From contig JAGQVC010000012.1 in the NCBI GenBank assembly GCA_020438185.1, forward strand, positions 1 to 14,906: 14,906 nt of DNA, read 5' to 3'. Source of the DNA: Bacteroidota bacterium (lineage in GTDB: Bacteria; Bacteroidota; Bacteroidia; M30B66). Numbering within the stretch: the stretch's first letter is position 1; each line of letters starts with the position of its first letter. Below are positions 7,051-14,865 of this stretch, in pieces. A program made the translations under genes and the position numbers. The notes under the pieces are model-generated. The model saw nothing but the letters and a program-made list of their open reading frames with translations. It was not told where the DNA came from and did no database searches.

Positions 7051-9474
7051 TTATTTACTGATCAACCTCCTGAAAAACTCTTTAATACTGAACTTCTCGC
7101 GTCTGATATCTTCGTCGTAATAACCAAATCCATAGCCGTATCCATATCCGTAATCGTAATCGTAAACACCGCTGTATCCGTATCCGGATTTCTTAATGTC
7201 AACAGAGTTCAAAATAATAGACAGGTTCTGAATGTTGTTATCGCGAATGAGTTTCTTAACGTTTTGCACGAAATTCCTTTTGGAGAAATTCTCCCTGAAC
7301 ACATAAACCGGATAGTCGGCAAGCTTAATCACGCGAATACCATCGGTAACAATACCAACAGGAGGGTTGTCAATCACAATCACATCGTAGGTTTGTTTTA
7401 ATTCTTCCAGTACTTCCAGCATTCTTGCGCTTATGATAAGCTCGGACGGGTTAGGTGGAATCGGCCCGGCGGTTATGAAATCCAGATTATTTAAGCTGGA
7501 TTTAAATACACAATCCTCTATGGTATTCCTGTTAATCAGGATTGTACTCATTCCTTTGTCATTGGGCACACCAAATCCAACATGGATTTTTGGTTTACGC
7601 ATGTCAAGGTCAATAATCAGAACTCGTTTCTCGGAAAATGCTATGATACCAGCCAGGTTTAGAGCCACAAATGTTTTACCTTCTCCGGAAATCGTGGAAG
7701 TAATCGCCAGAACTTTAGGTCCTTCCCGATTCGAGAGAAATTCCAGATTCGAACGGATTGAACGCAGGGATTCTGCAATTATCGATTTAGGTTTCTTGTC
7801 AACAATCAACTGCGAAATAGGAATCACATCCTTGTAATTCGGAACAATTCCCAATACAGGTACCTCGAGATATTTCATAATCTCGTTCAGCGAGGTGATT
7901 TCATTGTAGAACAGATACCTGATTACAATAAGCGCTAAACTTACAATGATCCAACCCAGAAATGCACTAAGCGCCACAAGCCTTCGGGAGGGAAAATAAG
8001 GTGCAGCCGGAGTGGAAGAAGCTTCAAGCACGGTGTTTTCTGACGTAATACCGGCGTTGGAAATCGTCAATTCTGATTTAATTGTTACCAGCCTGTTATA
8101 ATAGCTTTGGGTAATTTCATTCAGCTTCGACAGACGAATGAATTCTATTTTATCAAAATTGAGTGCGCTTCTTTTTAATTCATCTTCATAAGCATCAATG
8201 CGATTCTGAATTTCAGCTTTTTGATCATTGATACTTTTCTTTACAGAAAGCACCGCTTCAATTAACAGCTTTCGCTGGATTTCAATTTCATAATCAATTT
8301 GAGAAACTTCGGCACTGCTTTCGGTTTTTGAGTAAAGCAATTTTTCTCGCCTCGACATTAATTGCCTCAAATCGGTAAGCATCGAATTGAGCAAGCCCTG
8401 CGATGTAGTTCCTGCCAGAAGAGAAACAAGTTTGTATACATCAATATCCTGGCGGGTATCAATAGCATCCTGTATTGTTTCGAGCGTCGCTTCCTGTAAT
8501 TCAAGTCTGTTGTAATCCGACTCCAGGTCATTAATCCGGGAACCAAAGTCGGGTAGAGGAGTCTCATCGTCCAGCCTGTTCCGGGTTTTGAAATTCTGAA
8601 GCTCCACTTCACTGTCGTAAAGCTTATCGTAAATTGTTTTAAGCTGATTGTCGATGAACCTTATCGTGTTGTTGGAACTCTCGGCCTGTTTTTCAATATC
8701 ATACGCTTTGAATTCCTCTGCAATGGTGTTACAGATATCAGAAGCTTTTTCAGGATTTCTTTCATAAAAAAGCACCTTTATTGTCCCGGCAGCCTCGTTC
8801 TCGGCCGAAATCTCAATATTGGCCGAATATTCCCGAACCAGATTCTCTTTTTTGTGAATGATGACATAATAAGGGTTCTCATTAATCCCCAACATGTCAT
8901 CCCTTATTTTCTGGATGTTTCTGATATTGACCTTGAGTGAATCAATTATGGGAAGTCTTTCCCAAACGCCGGTTTTTAATCGGTAAACATTCTCTTTGTT
9001 GTTCAGATTTACTGTCAGCGTTACATTTTTCTCATCCAGAAATGAAAAATAAACAGGAACGTTGTACAATTCATTAATCGGACTCCGGTATTCAAGCTCA
9101 AACGGACTGGTCCGGTACATCTCGTAATTGAGCACGCTTCCAATCTGATAATAACTGGCATCAAGCGGCAGCTTGCCTAAAACCCTGCCAATAAAGGTAT
9201 TTGAACGCAAAAGCTCAATTTTCGATGGCAGGTCACCTTTTAATGGCTTCATGCTAACATCACTCAGAATCATCCTTGAGTTTTTGTCGGCAAGTCCTAT
9301 TTGAATAATTGATTTGGCTTCGTAAATCGGATAGGTGTACCTTAAGTACAGGAATGCCATCAAAAACGAAATCACAAAGAATAGAACTATCCAGGCGATG
9401 TTTTTTCTTGCAACCTTTAGAAATAATCTCAGGTCAAATTCGTCATTCAGATTGGAAATCTTCCGTTCAACCAT
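7051..9474 (-). CDS. Wzc-like polysaccharide co-polymerase and BY-type tyrosine kinase
   Basis: This inner-membrane protein of 807 residues regulates chain length and export of exopolysaccharide and autophosphorylates on tyrosines. An N-terminal Wzz domain follows TM1 (about 28-47). A long periplasmic part with coiled-coil stretches (about 260-470) leads to a proline-containing segment (TPAAPYFPSRR) and TM2 (about 500-525). The cytoplasmic kinase has Walker A TSTISGEGKT with K600, Walker A' VLIIDLDMRKP with D622 and D624, and Walker B VIVIDNPP with D702. The tail is very rich in Gly-Tyr: ten tyrosines between 765 and 786, the expected autophosphorylation cluster. The transmembrane and kinase parts are in one chain, as in proteobacterial Wzc and unlike the split Firmicutes CapA/CapB. 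It starts one base after the Wza-like stop. No Wzb phosphatase gene is nearby. Confidence 0.95.
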   Translation of the reverse strand: MVERKISNLNDEFDLRLFLKVARKNIAWIVLFFVISFLMAFLYLRYTYPIYEAKSIIQIGLADKNSRMILSDVSMKPLKGDLPSKIELLRSNTFIGRVLGKLPLDASYYQIGSVLNYEMYRTSPFELEYRSPINELYNVPVYFSFLDEKNVTLTVNLNNKENVYRLKTGVWERLPIIDSLKVNIRNIQKIRDDMLGINENPYYVIIHKKENLVREYSANIEISAENEAAGTIKVLFYERNPEKASDICNTIAEEFKAYDIEKQAESSNNTIRFIDNQLKTIYDKLYDSEVELQNFKTRNRLDDETPLPDFGSRINDLESDYNRLELQEATLETIQDAIDTRQDIDVYKLVSLLAGTTSQGLLNSMLTDLRQLMSRREKLLYSKTESSAEVSQIDYEIEIQRKLLIEAVLSVKKSINDQKAEIQNRIDAYEDELKRSALNFDKIEFIRLSKLNEITQSYYNRLVTIKSELTISNAGITSENTVLEASSTPAAPYFPSRRLVALSAFLGWIIVSLALIVIRYLFYNEITSLNEIMKYLEVPVLGIVPNYKDVIPISQLIVDKKPKSIIAESLRSIRSNLEFLSNREGPKVLAITSTISGEGKTFVALNLAGIIAFSEKRVLIIDLDMRKPKIHVGFGVPNDKGMSTILINRNTIEDCVFKSSLNNLDFITAGPIPPNPSELIISARMLEVLEELKQTYDVIVIDNPPVGIVTDGIRVIKLADYPVYVFRENFSKRNFVQNVKKLIRDNNIQNLSIILNSVDIKKSGYGYSGVYDYDYGYGYGYGFGYYDEDIRREKFSIKEFFRRLISK
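7117..7182 (-). repeat. Gly-Tyr/Asp-Tyr coding repeat at the Wzc C-terminus
   Basis: Codons 765-786 alternate tyrosine with glycine or aspartate, using mostly TAT/TAC followed by GGA/GGT/GGC or GAT. The DNA is therefore a loose six-base tandem pattern (TATGGA-like units). It is in frame and ends in the acidic YYDEDI before a basic amphipathic tail. Such tracts can gain or lose units by slippage without frame loss, because each unit is six bases. Confidence 0.75.
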
Positions 9475-9475
9475 C

Positions 9476-10225
9476 TTATTTCACCAAATTATTAATCAGC
9501 AACAAGGTATTAAGCACAAAGAAATAACCGGTTGCCCGCTGAGCAAAATTCTGCAGCAGATCGTTTCTTGGTTCAACATAAACCACATCATTACTTTGCA
9601 GAATGATCTGGCTGTCCTCAACGTACTCGATTTTTGAAAGATTAATCTTATAAATCTTCAAATCTCCATTTGGAGCTTTTCTGAAAATCTTGATTTTATT
9701 CGATTTACCCTGAAGGTTCACACCACCGCTTTGCGCCAGTGCTTCAATTAGTGTGGTGTTTTTATTTTTTAAATTTATAACCCTTGCCGATCCTCCAACG
9801 CCAGGAAATAATATCACCCTTTTATTTGTAACCTCTATATGAACGTAAGGGTCAACCAAAAACCGCTTGTATTGCTCTTCCAGAAGCAATTCCGCTTCAT
9901 TTACGGTTAAGCCATTGACTGAAATTCTTCCCAGTAATGGCATTTTAAGTGTTCCATCAAAATCAACAACAACAGCCAGCTGCCCCCGGTCCGACCGATC
10001 GCCGTTTTCAATCATCGAAGCACCCTGATTCGATGATACACTTATTGTTATTTCATCGTTAACACCAATCTTGTACTCAGTGTTAATCTTAAGTTCAGCA
10101 ATATCACTGTACTGAAAATTTGGTTTAGCGCGAAACATGATTGCGCGGTTATTACATGAAGCAAGCGTGAAAAACACCAATGTCAAAATCCACAAAGTGA
10201 AGCGCCTGAACAAGCCTTTTCTCAT
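9476..10225 (-). CDS. Wza-like polysaccharide export outer-membrane lipoprotein
   Basis: This is the outer-membrane channel partner of Wzc. The N-terminus is a lipoprotein signal: basic residues, a hydrophobic core, then LASC, whose cysteine is residue 24 when counted from ATG 10225. Next come a poly_export domain (from YKIGVNDEITISV to about residue 130, with the typical VDFDGTLKMPLLG and a DPYVHIEV strand) and one SLBB-like domain (VINLKNKNTTLIEAL, SGGV, then IILQSNDVVYVEP). A hydrophobic C-terminal segment (YFFVLNTLLLINN) fits the helix that forms the Wza transmembrane alpha-barrel. The frame can be extended three codons to a TTG at 10234, but that codon sits inside a TAGATTTG box, so ATG 10225 is preferred (249 residues). 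It has one SLBB copy rather than the two of E. coli Wza. It lies one base upstream of the wzc-like gene. Confidence 0.92.
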   Translation of the reverse strand: MRKGLFRRFTLWILTLVFFTLASCNNRAIMFRAKPNFQYSDIAELKINTEYKIGVNDEITISVSSNQGASMIENGDRSDRGQLAVVVDFDGTLKMPLLGRISVNGLTVNEAELLLEEQYKRFLVDPYVHIEVTNKRVILFPGVGGSARVINLKNKNTTLIEALAQSGGVNLQGKSNKIKIFRKAPNGDLKIYKINLSKIEYVEDSQIILQSNDVVYVEPRNDLLQNFAQRATGYFFVLNTLLLINNLVK

Positions 10226-10231
10226 ACGCTG

Positions 10232-10239
10232 CAAATCTA
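10232..10239 (-). promoter_or_regulatory. Possible -7 box TAGATTTG before the Wza-like gene
   Basis: The minus strand reads TAGATTTG, an exact match to TAnnTTTG, in the short gap after the GT4 stop and 6 bases before the preferred wza ATG. No TTG is found at the -33 position with 19-base spacing. A match of six fixed bases is expected several times by chance in a window this size, so this counts as a candidate internal promoter only. Confidence 0.25.
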
Positions 10240-10249
10240 TTAAATTAAT

Positions 10250-11476
10250 TTACGCCTCACGTGGGTCTGTTCCAACACTGTTGTAAACAGGATCAAGTAA
10301 TTCGTAATACAGCTCAGTCATATCGCGTACAAGCCTTGTATAATGGAATTTGTTCTTAACATGGTCCCATCCTACACGGGCCATTTCATACCGTTTTTCA
10401 ACAGATTCGGTAAGCTCCAGAAGCTGCGCAGCAAACTGGGAGGCGTCTGTTTTTGAATGCGACAACAATGCTGTCACTCCTTCAATCACCACATTCTCTA
10501 TTCCTCCTACATTGGTTGTTACAATAGGTTTGTTTGCAGCCTGCGCCTCAATCAGACTAACCGGTGTTCCCTCATTTAATGAGGTTAGCGCAACTATGTC
10601 GAGACCTGCCAGAGCGACATCTATTTCCTTGATCCACGAGGTGAAAGTAAGAGGCTTTATTGCATCCGAAATGGTTGCATCAGCAAAATCAAGCTGAAGC
10701 TCCGTTGCCATCGCTTCTACTCTCAATCTGTCTTCTCCATCGCCAATAATAAAAAAGCGTAGCTTTTGATTCGTTTTCTGCAATACCTCCTTTGTAGCTT
10801 CCAGAAATAGCTTGTGATTCTTTACCGGGACGATTCGTCCGATAATGCCAATGGCAATTTCATCATCTGTCAGCTTATACCTGTCTCTGAAAACTTTGCG
10901 CTTTTCATCCTTGTTTTCATTAAAACGCGAAAGATCAAATCCCAGTGGTATAACCTTGATTTTGTCGGGTTTACATATGCGGTGAACCAGGCATAACTCC
11001 GTTTTCTGTTTTTCGCTAATCGCGATGATGGTTGAACTTCTGCGAGCCAGATTACGCTCAATGTTCTTGTACATCACCGTTTTCATCTTTCCGAAATACG
11101 AATGAAAAACATGTCCGTGAAACGTATGTACGATTGCAGGTACATTCATGTTTGCGGCGGCCAGCCGCCCGATTGTTCCTGCCTTAGAAGCATGTGTGTG
11201 CACAATATCCGGCTTAAAATCACGAATTATGTTTACCATTTTCCGGTATGCTTCATAATCGTTTTTCAGGTCGATTTCCCGCTTCATTTCAGGAATAATG
11301 ACCGGATTTAAACCCAGATTTTTGACAATAAATTCAGAGCTGTCTTCAGTATCATCCTTTTCACCGCCAACCAGCAATGTTTCAAACTCAGGTGGCATGT
11401 ATCTCGAAAGGTAGGCCGCATTATACGTTGGCCCGCCCAGATTGAAACGGTTAATAATTCTGAGTACTCTCGGCAT
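10250..11476 (-). CDS. GT4-family (GT-B fold) glycosyltransferase
   Basis: This 408-residue cytosolic glycosyltransferase has the glycine-rich N-terminal acceptor loop (FNLGGPTYN), the HTHASKAG segment near 94, and the C-terminal donor domain with GRIVPVKNH and the EX7E motif, E302 and E310 (NEGTPVSLIE). It then has TTNVGGIENVV. These are the marks of retaining GT4 enzymes that use nucleotide-diphospho sugars. It most likely adds a sugar to the lipid-linked glycan started by the WecA-like enzyme. Donor and acceptor cannot be deduced. It starts 30 bases after asnB; that gap carries a perfect TAnnTTTG box. AGGAG sits directly against the ATG, too close for a normal ribosome site. It is the only sugar-adding transferase in the window, so further transferases must be encoded elsewhere. 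Confidence 0.93.
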   Translation of the reverse strand: MPRVLRIINRFNLGGPTYNAAYLSRYMPPEFETLLVGGEKDDTEDSSEFIVKNLGLNPVIIPEMKREIDLKNDYEAYRKMVNIIRDFKPDIVHTHASKAGTIGRLAAANMNVPAIVHTFHGHVFHSYFGKMKTVMYKNIERNLARRSSTIIAISEKQKTELCLVHRICKPDKIKVIPLGFDLSRFNENKDEKRKVFRDRYKLTDDEIAIGIIGRIVPVKNHKLFLEATKEVLQKTNQKLRFFIIGDGEDRLRVEAMATELQLDFADATISDAIKPLTFTSWIKEIDVALAGLDIVALTSLNEGTPVSLIEAQAANKPIVTTNVGGIENVVIEGVTALLSHSKTDASQFAAQLLELTESVEKRYEMARVGWDHVKNKFHYTRLVRDMTELYYELLDPVYNSVGTDPREA

Positions 11477-11495
11477 CTCCTGTGTCTGTCTCTTA

Positions 11496-11503
11496 CAAAT
11501 TTA
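11496..11503 (-). promoter_or_regulatory. Candidate internal promoter -7 box TAAATTTG between asnB and the GT4 gene
   Basis: The 30-base gap between asnB and the glycosyltransferase gene contains TAAATTTG on the minus strand, a perfect TAnnTTTG match, ending 19 bases before the GT4 ATG. This leaves room for a transcription start and a short leader. It is the best placed of the three exact matches in gene gaps. No convincing -33 TTG lies 19 bases upstream, so the call rests on the -7 box and its position. If real, it would let the six polysaccharide genes be expressed separately from asnB. Confidence 0.35.
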
Positions 11504-11506
11504 ACT

Positions 11507-13393
11507 TTATTTCATCCACTTACGCCACCACCATTGAAAAACAATAAGAGCCCACACTCTGGCCGTTGCATCTCCCGGCGATGTGGAATGCAGTTGGTTT
11601 CGTAGTTGTTGCAAGGCCTCCGGCCTGAATAATCCTTGCTTTTTTACAAATCCGGTTTCCAGTAATTCACCAAAGATCCATGAATCAAGCTCTTCTCTGA
11701 ACCATTTAAGTAACGGGACTTCGAAGCCCTGTTTAGGGCGGTTGTAAAGTTCGGGTGGTAACAGATGTCTGAATGCATCCTGAACAATACGTTTGCGACC
11801 GGAGCCATTAACCTTGTAATCGGCCGGAAGGCCCATCGCAAAATCAACCACTTCAACATCCAAAAATGGCGGACGAACCTCCAGACTATTTGCCATCGAC
11901 ATTAAATCAACTTTTGTAAGCATATCGCCGGGCAATACCAGTTGCATATCGTTGCGCAGCATATCATTCATGCTGTTCGTGCTGCCAATGGAATCTGTAT
12001 ATGCTTCAATTCTTCTTTTGATCTCGGCCTCATCGGCCTGAAAGGCAAACAAACCCTGCAAATATGACCTGTCTGCATAACCGCACCAGCGCCAGTAGCG
12101 TTCCTGCAAACTCATTGAAGCACCTTCGCTGAACTTATCCAGTTTTCTGAACAGATTGCCTGCTTTGCTGTTTCTTGAACCTGGCATAGCCTTCCACAGC
12201 GGGCCAAGTAATTTAACCGTATCGGCCGCGATTCCGCCTTTGCGCATCCTCCACTCAGCCTGGTGCTTGCGGTAACCGCCAAACAATTCATCCGCACCAT
12301 CGCCACTCAGCGCAACTGTAACATGCTTGCGCGTTTCTTTGCTCAATATATACACGGCCAGCGCCGATGAATCTGCGAAAGGCTCATCCAGCTTGTCGAG
12401 CAGTTCGTGTAAATGCTCGAATAAATCCTGGTTTCTGAGACTAAAAACCGTATGGTCCGTATTGTATTTCTGAGCCACCAGTTTGGCATATCTGGTTTCG
12501 TCAAATAAAGGTTCATCGGCATAACCAATCGAAAACGTATGCAAACGGCTTGTGTAGCGCGATGCCAGCGCAACTACCACCGACGAATCTATTCCTCCAC
12601 TCAAAAAAGCCCCAAGCGGAACATCCGAAATCATCCGGCGCTTAACCGCAGAATCCATCAATTCAACCAGCTTTTCTGATGCCTTTTCGAATGTTGAAAT
12701 TTCTTTTCCCGGCTTGCCGGAAGGCATAGAATACCAGCGCTTAATTGAAATTCCTGTTGACGACGCTTTTATGAAATGCCCGGGTTCAAGTTTTTTAACT
12801 TGTCTGAAAATCGTTTCGGGCGCCGGGATGTAGTTGAGATGGTGGTAGTTATAAAGCGATTCCCGGTCCAGTTCACGTAATCCCGGCAATGCAAGCAAAG
12901 TTTTCATTTCGGAGCCAAAACCAATTCCGTTTTCATCTTCTGCATAAAGCAACGGCTTTTCACCGTAACGATCTCTCGCAATAAAAAGGCTTGCGTCCGA
13001 TTTTCGATAAACAGCGAAAGCAAAAAAGCCATTCAGCTTCTTTAAGCAGGATTCGCCTTCACGCATAATCAGGTGCAGCAAAACTTCTGTATCGCCACTA
13101 GAAATAAACTTTGTTCCCTGATTTTCCAATTCAGAGCGGAGCTCGGGAAAATTGAATATTTCACCATTAAAAACCAGCACATAGTCTCCGTCGGGCGAAT
13201 AAAATGGTTGCGCAGCCGCATCGCTTACATCAAGTATCGATAACCGCACATGTCCAAGCACAGCCCTGTCGTCACTAAATACACCATTTCCGTCGGGCCC
13301 GCGATGGGCCATACGCGCAATAGCTTCATTTACAGAAGCTTCAGCATCATGGGCATTCTGCTTAAAACTGTAGTAACCGGTAATTCCGCACAT
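11507..13393 (-). CDS. asnB: Glutamine-dependent asparagine synthetase-type amidotransferase (AsnB family)
   Basis: This is a 628-residue protein with a class II glutamine amidotransferase domain followed by an ATP-pyrophosphatase synthetase domain. The start must be MCGI, because Cys2 becomes the N-terminal nucleophile. RLSILD, the VFNGEIFN loop and SSGDTEVLL build the glutaminase site. The PP-loop LSGGIDSS lies at 264-271, and LSGDGADELFGGY at about 360-372. The family converts aspartate to asparagine. Members inside polysaccharide loci are common and may instead amidate a sugar acid, so its substrate here is open. It heads a seven-gene minus-strand run with gaps of 30 bases or less. Its start codon directly abuts the U-tract of the lpd terminator, which leaves no ordinary leader or ribosome site. 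Confidence 0.93.
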   Translation of the reverse strand: MCGITGYYSFKQNAHDAEASVNEAIARMAHRGPDGNGVFSDDRAVLGHVRLSILDVSDAAAQPFYSPDGDYVLVFNGEIFNFPELRSELENQGTKFISSGDTEVLLHLIMREGESCLKKLNGFFAFAVYRKSDASLFIARDRYGEKPLLYAEDENGIGFGSEMKTLLALPGLRELDRESLYNYHHLNYIPAPETIFRQVKKLEPGHFIKASSTGISIKRWYSMPSGKPGKEISTFEKASEKLVELMDSAVKRRMISDVPLGAFLSGGIDSSVVVALASRYTSRLHTFSIGYADEPLFDETRYAKLVAQKYNTDHTVFSLRNQDLFEHLHELLDKLDEPFADSSALAVYILSKETRKHVTVALSGDGADELFGGYRKHQAEWRMRKGGIAADTVKLLGPLWKAMPGSRNSKAGNLFRKLDKFSEGASMSLQERYWRWCGYADRSYLQGLFAFQADEAEIKRRIEAYTDSIGSTNSMNDMLRNDMQLVLPGDMLTKVDLMSMANSLEVRPPFLDVEVVDFAMGLPADYKVNGSGRKRIVQDAFRHLLPPELYNRPKQGFEVPLLKWFREELDSWIFGELLETGFVKKQGLFRPEALQQLRNQLHSTSPGDATARVWALIVFQWWWRKWMK

Positions 13394-13420
13394 AAAAAAA
13401 AGCCCCGTTGTTCAGGGCTT
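13394..13420 (-). terminator. Intrinsic terminator after lpd, touching the asnB start codon
   Basis: On the minus strand AAGCCC (13420-13415), a nine-base loop and GGGCTT (13405-13400) form a six-base-pair GC-rich stem. It runs into eight U residues (13401-13394). It begins 8 bases after the lpd stop codon. The last U is immediately followed by the asnB ATG at 13393. The structure fits a rho-independent terminator for lpd, and by position it could also act as an attenuator for the genes that follow. Confidence 0.85.
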
Positions 13421-13428
13421 CTTGTATT

Positions 13429-14817
13429 TTACAGGTGAATGACTTCGCCGTAAGCAGCCGCGGTAGCTTCCATAACTGCTTCAGACATTGTAGGGTGCGG
13501 ATGAACCGCTTTAATTATTTCATGACCGGTGGTTTCGAGCTTGCGGGCAACAACAGCCTCGGCAATCATTTCAGTAACATTTGCACCAATCATATGGCAT
13601 CCCAGCCACTCGCCGTATTTCGCATCAAAAATAACTTTCACAAATCCATCTTTTGCGCCTGCGGCGGATGCTTTACCGCTTGCTGAGAATGGAAATTTCC
13701 CAACCTTAATCTCATATCCGGCTTCACGTGCAGCTTTTTCAGTCATTCCTACTGAAGCGATTTCGGGACTACAGTAAGTGCATCCCGGAATGTTCCCGTA
13801 ATTCATGGGTTCCGGATTATGGCCGGCAATTTTCTCCACACAAATAATTCCTTCGGCAGAAGCAACGTGCGCAAGCGCAGGTCCCGGAACAATATCTCCA
13901 ATGGCATAAATTCCTTTCACCGATGTGTTGTAGAATTGGTCAACCACAACTTTGCCTTTATCAGTCTTAACACCTGCTTCTTCCAATCCCAGGTTTTCAA
14001 TATTGGCAACAACGCCTGCGGCAGACAGAACCACGTCAGCTTCCAGAATTTCTTCCCCTTTTTTGGTTTTCACCTTAACTTTCAGCGTTTTTCCGGAGCT
14101 GTCAACTGATTCAACCGAAGCATCTGTCATAATTCCAATTCCGGCCTTTTTGAATGAGCGCTCCAGCTGTTTGCTTACTTCCTCATCCTCAACAGGAACA
14201 ATATTCGGAAGGTATTCAACAACAGTAACTTTGGTGCCGATTGCATTGTAGAAATACGCAAATTCAACCCCAATAGCACCAGAGCCAACAACTACCATTG
14301 TTTTGGGTTGCTCTTTCAAGGTCATAGCTTCACGGTAACCAATAATACGTTTGCCATCTTGTTTCAGGTTGGGCAATTCGCGACTTCTTGCTCCGGTGGC
14401 AAGCATAATATGTTTGGATTCGTAAGTGGTGGTTTTACCATCTTTTGAAGTCACCTGAACCTTTTTGTCTTTGGTAATCTTTCCGCTTCCGGCAATAGTC
14501 TCAATTTTATTCTTTTTAAATAGGAACTGAATTCCCTTACTCATTCCATCGGCAACACCCCGGCTGCGCTGAACCATTCCGTTAAAATCAGCTTCAGCTC
14601 CCTGTACTTTAATTCCATAGTCGGCCGCATGCTGCAGATATTCAAACACCTGTGCACTTTTCAGCAAAGCTTTGGTTGGTATACAGCCCCAGTTCAGGCA
14701 AATTCCACCAAGTTCATCACGTTCAACCACAGCCACTTTCATTCCCAGCTGCGATGCACGAATTGCAGCCACGTATCCTCCCGGGCCGCTTCCTATCACA
14801 ATTAAATCGTAGTTCAT
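13429..14817 (-). CDS. lpd: Dihydrolipoyl dehydrogenase (E3 of 2-oxoacid dehydrogenase complexes)
   Basis: This FAD flavoenzyme of 462 residues (normal length) reoxidises the dihydrolipoyl groups of pyruvate, 2-oxoglutarate and branched-chain dehydrogenase complexes with NAD+. The FAD Rossmann motif GSGPGGYVAA lies at 9-18. The redox disulfide is GGICLNWGCIPTK with C40 and C45. The NAD-binding motif is VVGSGAIGVEFA near 175-186, the second FAD motif is YAIGDI near 305, and the catalytic pair H441 and E446 lies in HPHPTMSE. ATG 14817 is preceded by AAGGA at good spacing. No other subunit of the complexes is adjacent, so it is probably a stand-alone gene serving several complexes. It ends at the intrinsic terminator just before asnB. 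Confidence 0.97.
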   Translation of the reverse strand: MNYDLIVIGSGPGGYVAAIRASQLGMKVAVVERDELGGICLNWGCIPTKALLKSAQVFEYLQHAADYGIKVQGAEADFNGMVQRSRGVADGMSKGIQFLFKKNKIETIAGSGKITKDKKVQVTSKDGKTTTYESKHIMLATGARSRELPNLKQDGKRIIGYREAMTLKEQPKTMVVVGSGAIGVEFAYFYNAIGTKVTVVEYLPNIVPVEDEEVSKQLERSFKKAGIGIMTDASVESVDSSGKTLKVKVKTKKGEEILEADVVLSAAGVVANIENLGLEEAGVKTDKGKVVVDQFYNTSVKGIYAIGDIVPGPALAHVASAEGIICVEKIAGHNPEPMNYGNIPGCTYCSPEIASVGMTEKAAREAGYEIKVGKFPFSASGKASAAGAKDGFVKVIFDAKYGEWLGCHMIGANVTEMIAEAVVARKLETTGHEIIKAVHPHPTMSEAVMEATAAAYGEVIHL

Positions 14818-14865
14818 ATGCTTTCCTTAAAAGGGACGTTAAATATTGTCCGCGGCGAAATTAAT
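14818..14865 (-). promoter_or_regulatory. Upstream region of lpd with TAATTTCGCCG element
   Basis: Forty-eight bases separate lpd from the end of the preceding reading frame. The minus strand has TAATTTCGCCG (14863-14853), identical over 11 bases to the element before uvrA and one base off a TAnnTTTG -7 box. It ends 35 bases before the lpd ATG. AAGGA near 14829-14825 is a likely ribosome site. No terminator hairpin for the upstream gene is seen, so lpd could also receive read-through. Confidence 0.35.

Noticed and set aside
7024..7401. A plus-strand frame of 125 codons rich in Val/Ile/Asn across the end of the Wzc gene
   Set aside because: Its composition is explained by the antisense of the Gly-Tyr coding repeat and kinase domain; it has no independent start signal or family match.
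10226..10234. TTG start giving three extra residues to the Wza-like lipoprotein
   Set aside because: The TTG is the last part of a TAGATTTG box, and ATG 10225 keeps the complete lipoprotein signal.
14825..14834. CCTTAAAAGG before lpd, considered as an operator or hairpin
   Set aside because: It gives only a four-base stem with a two-base loop; the AAGGA half is better explained as the lpd ribosome site.
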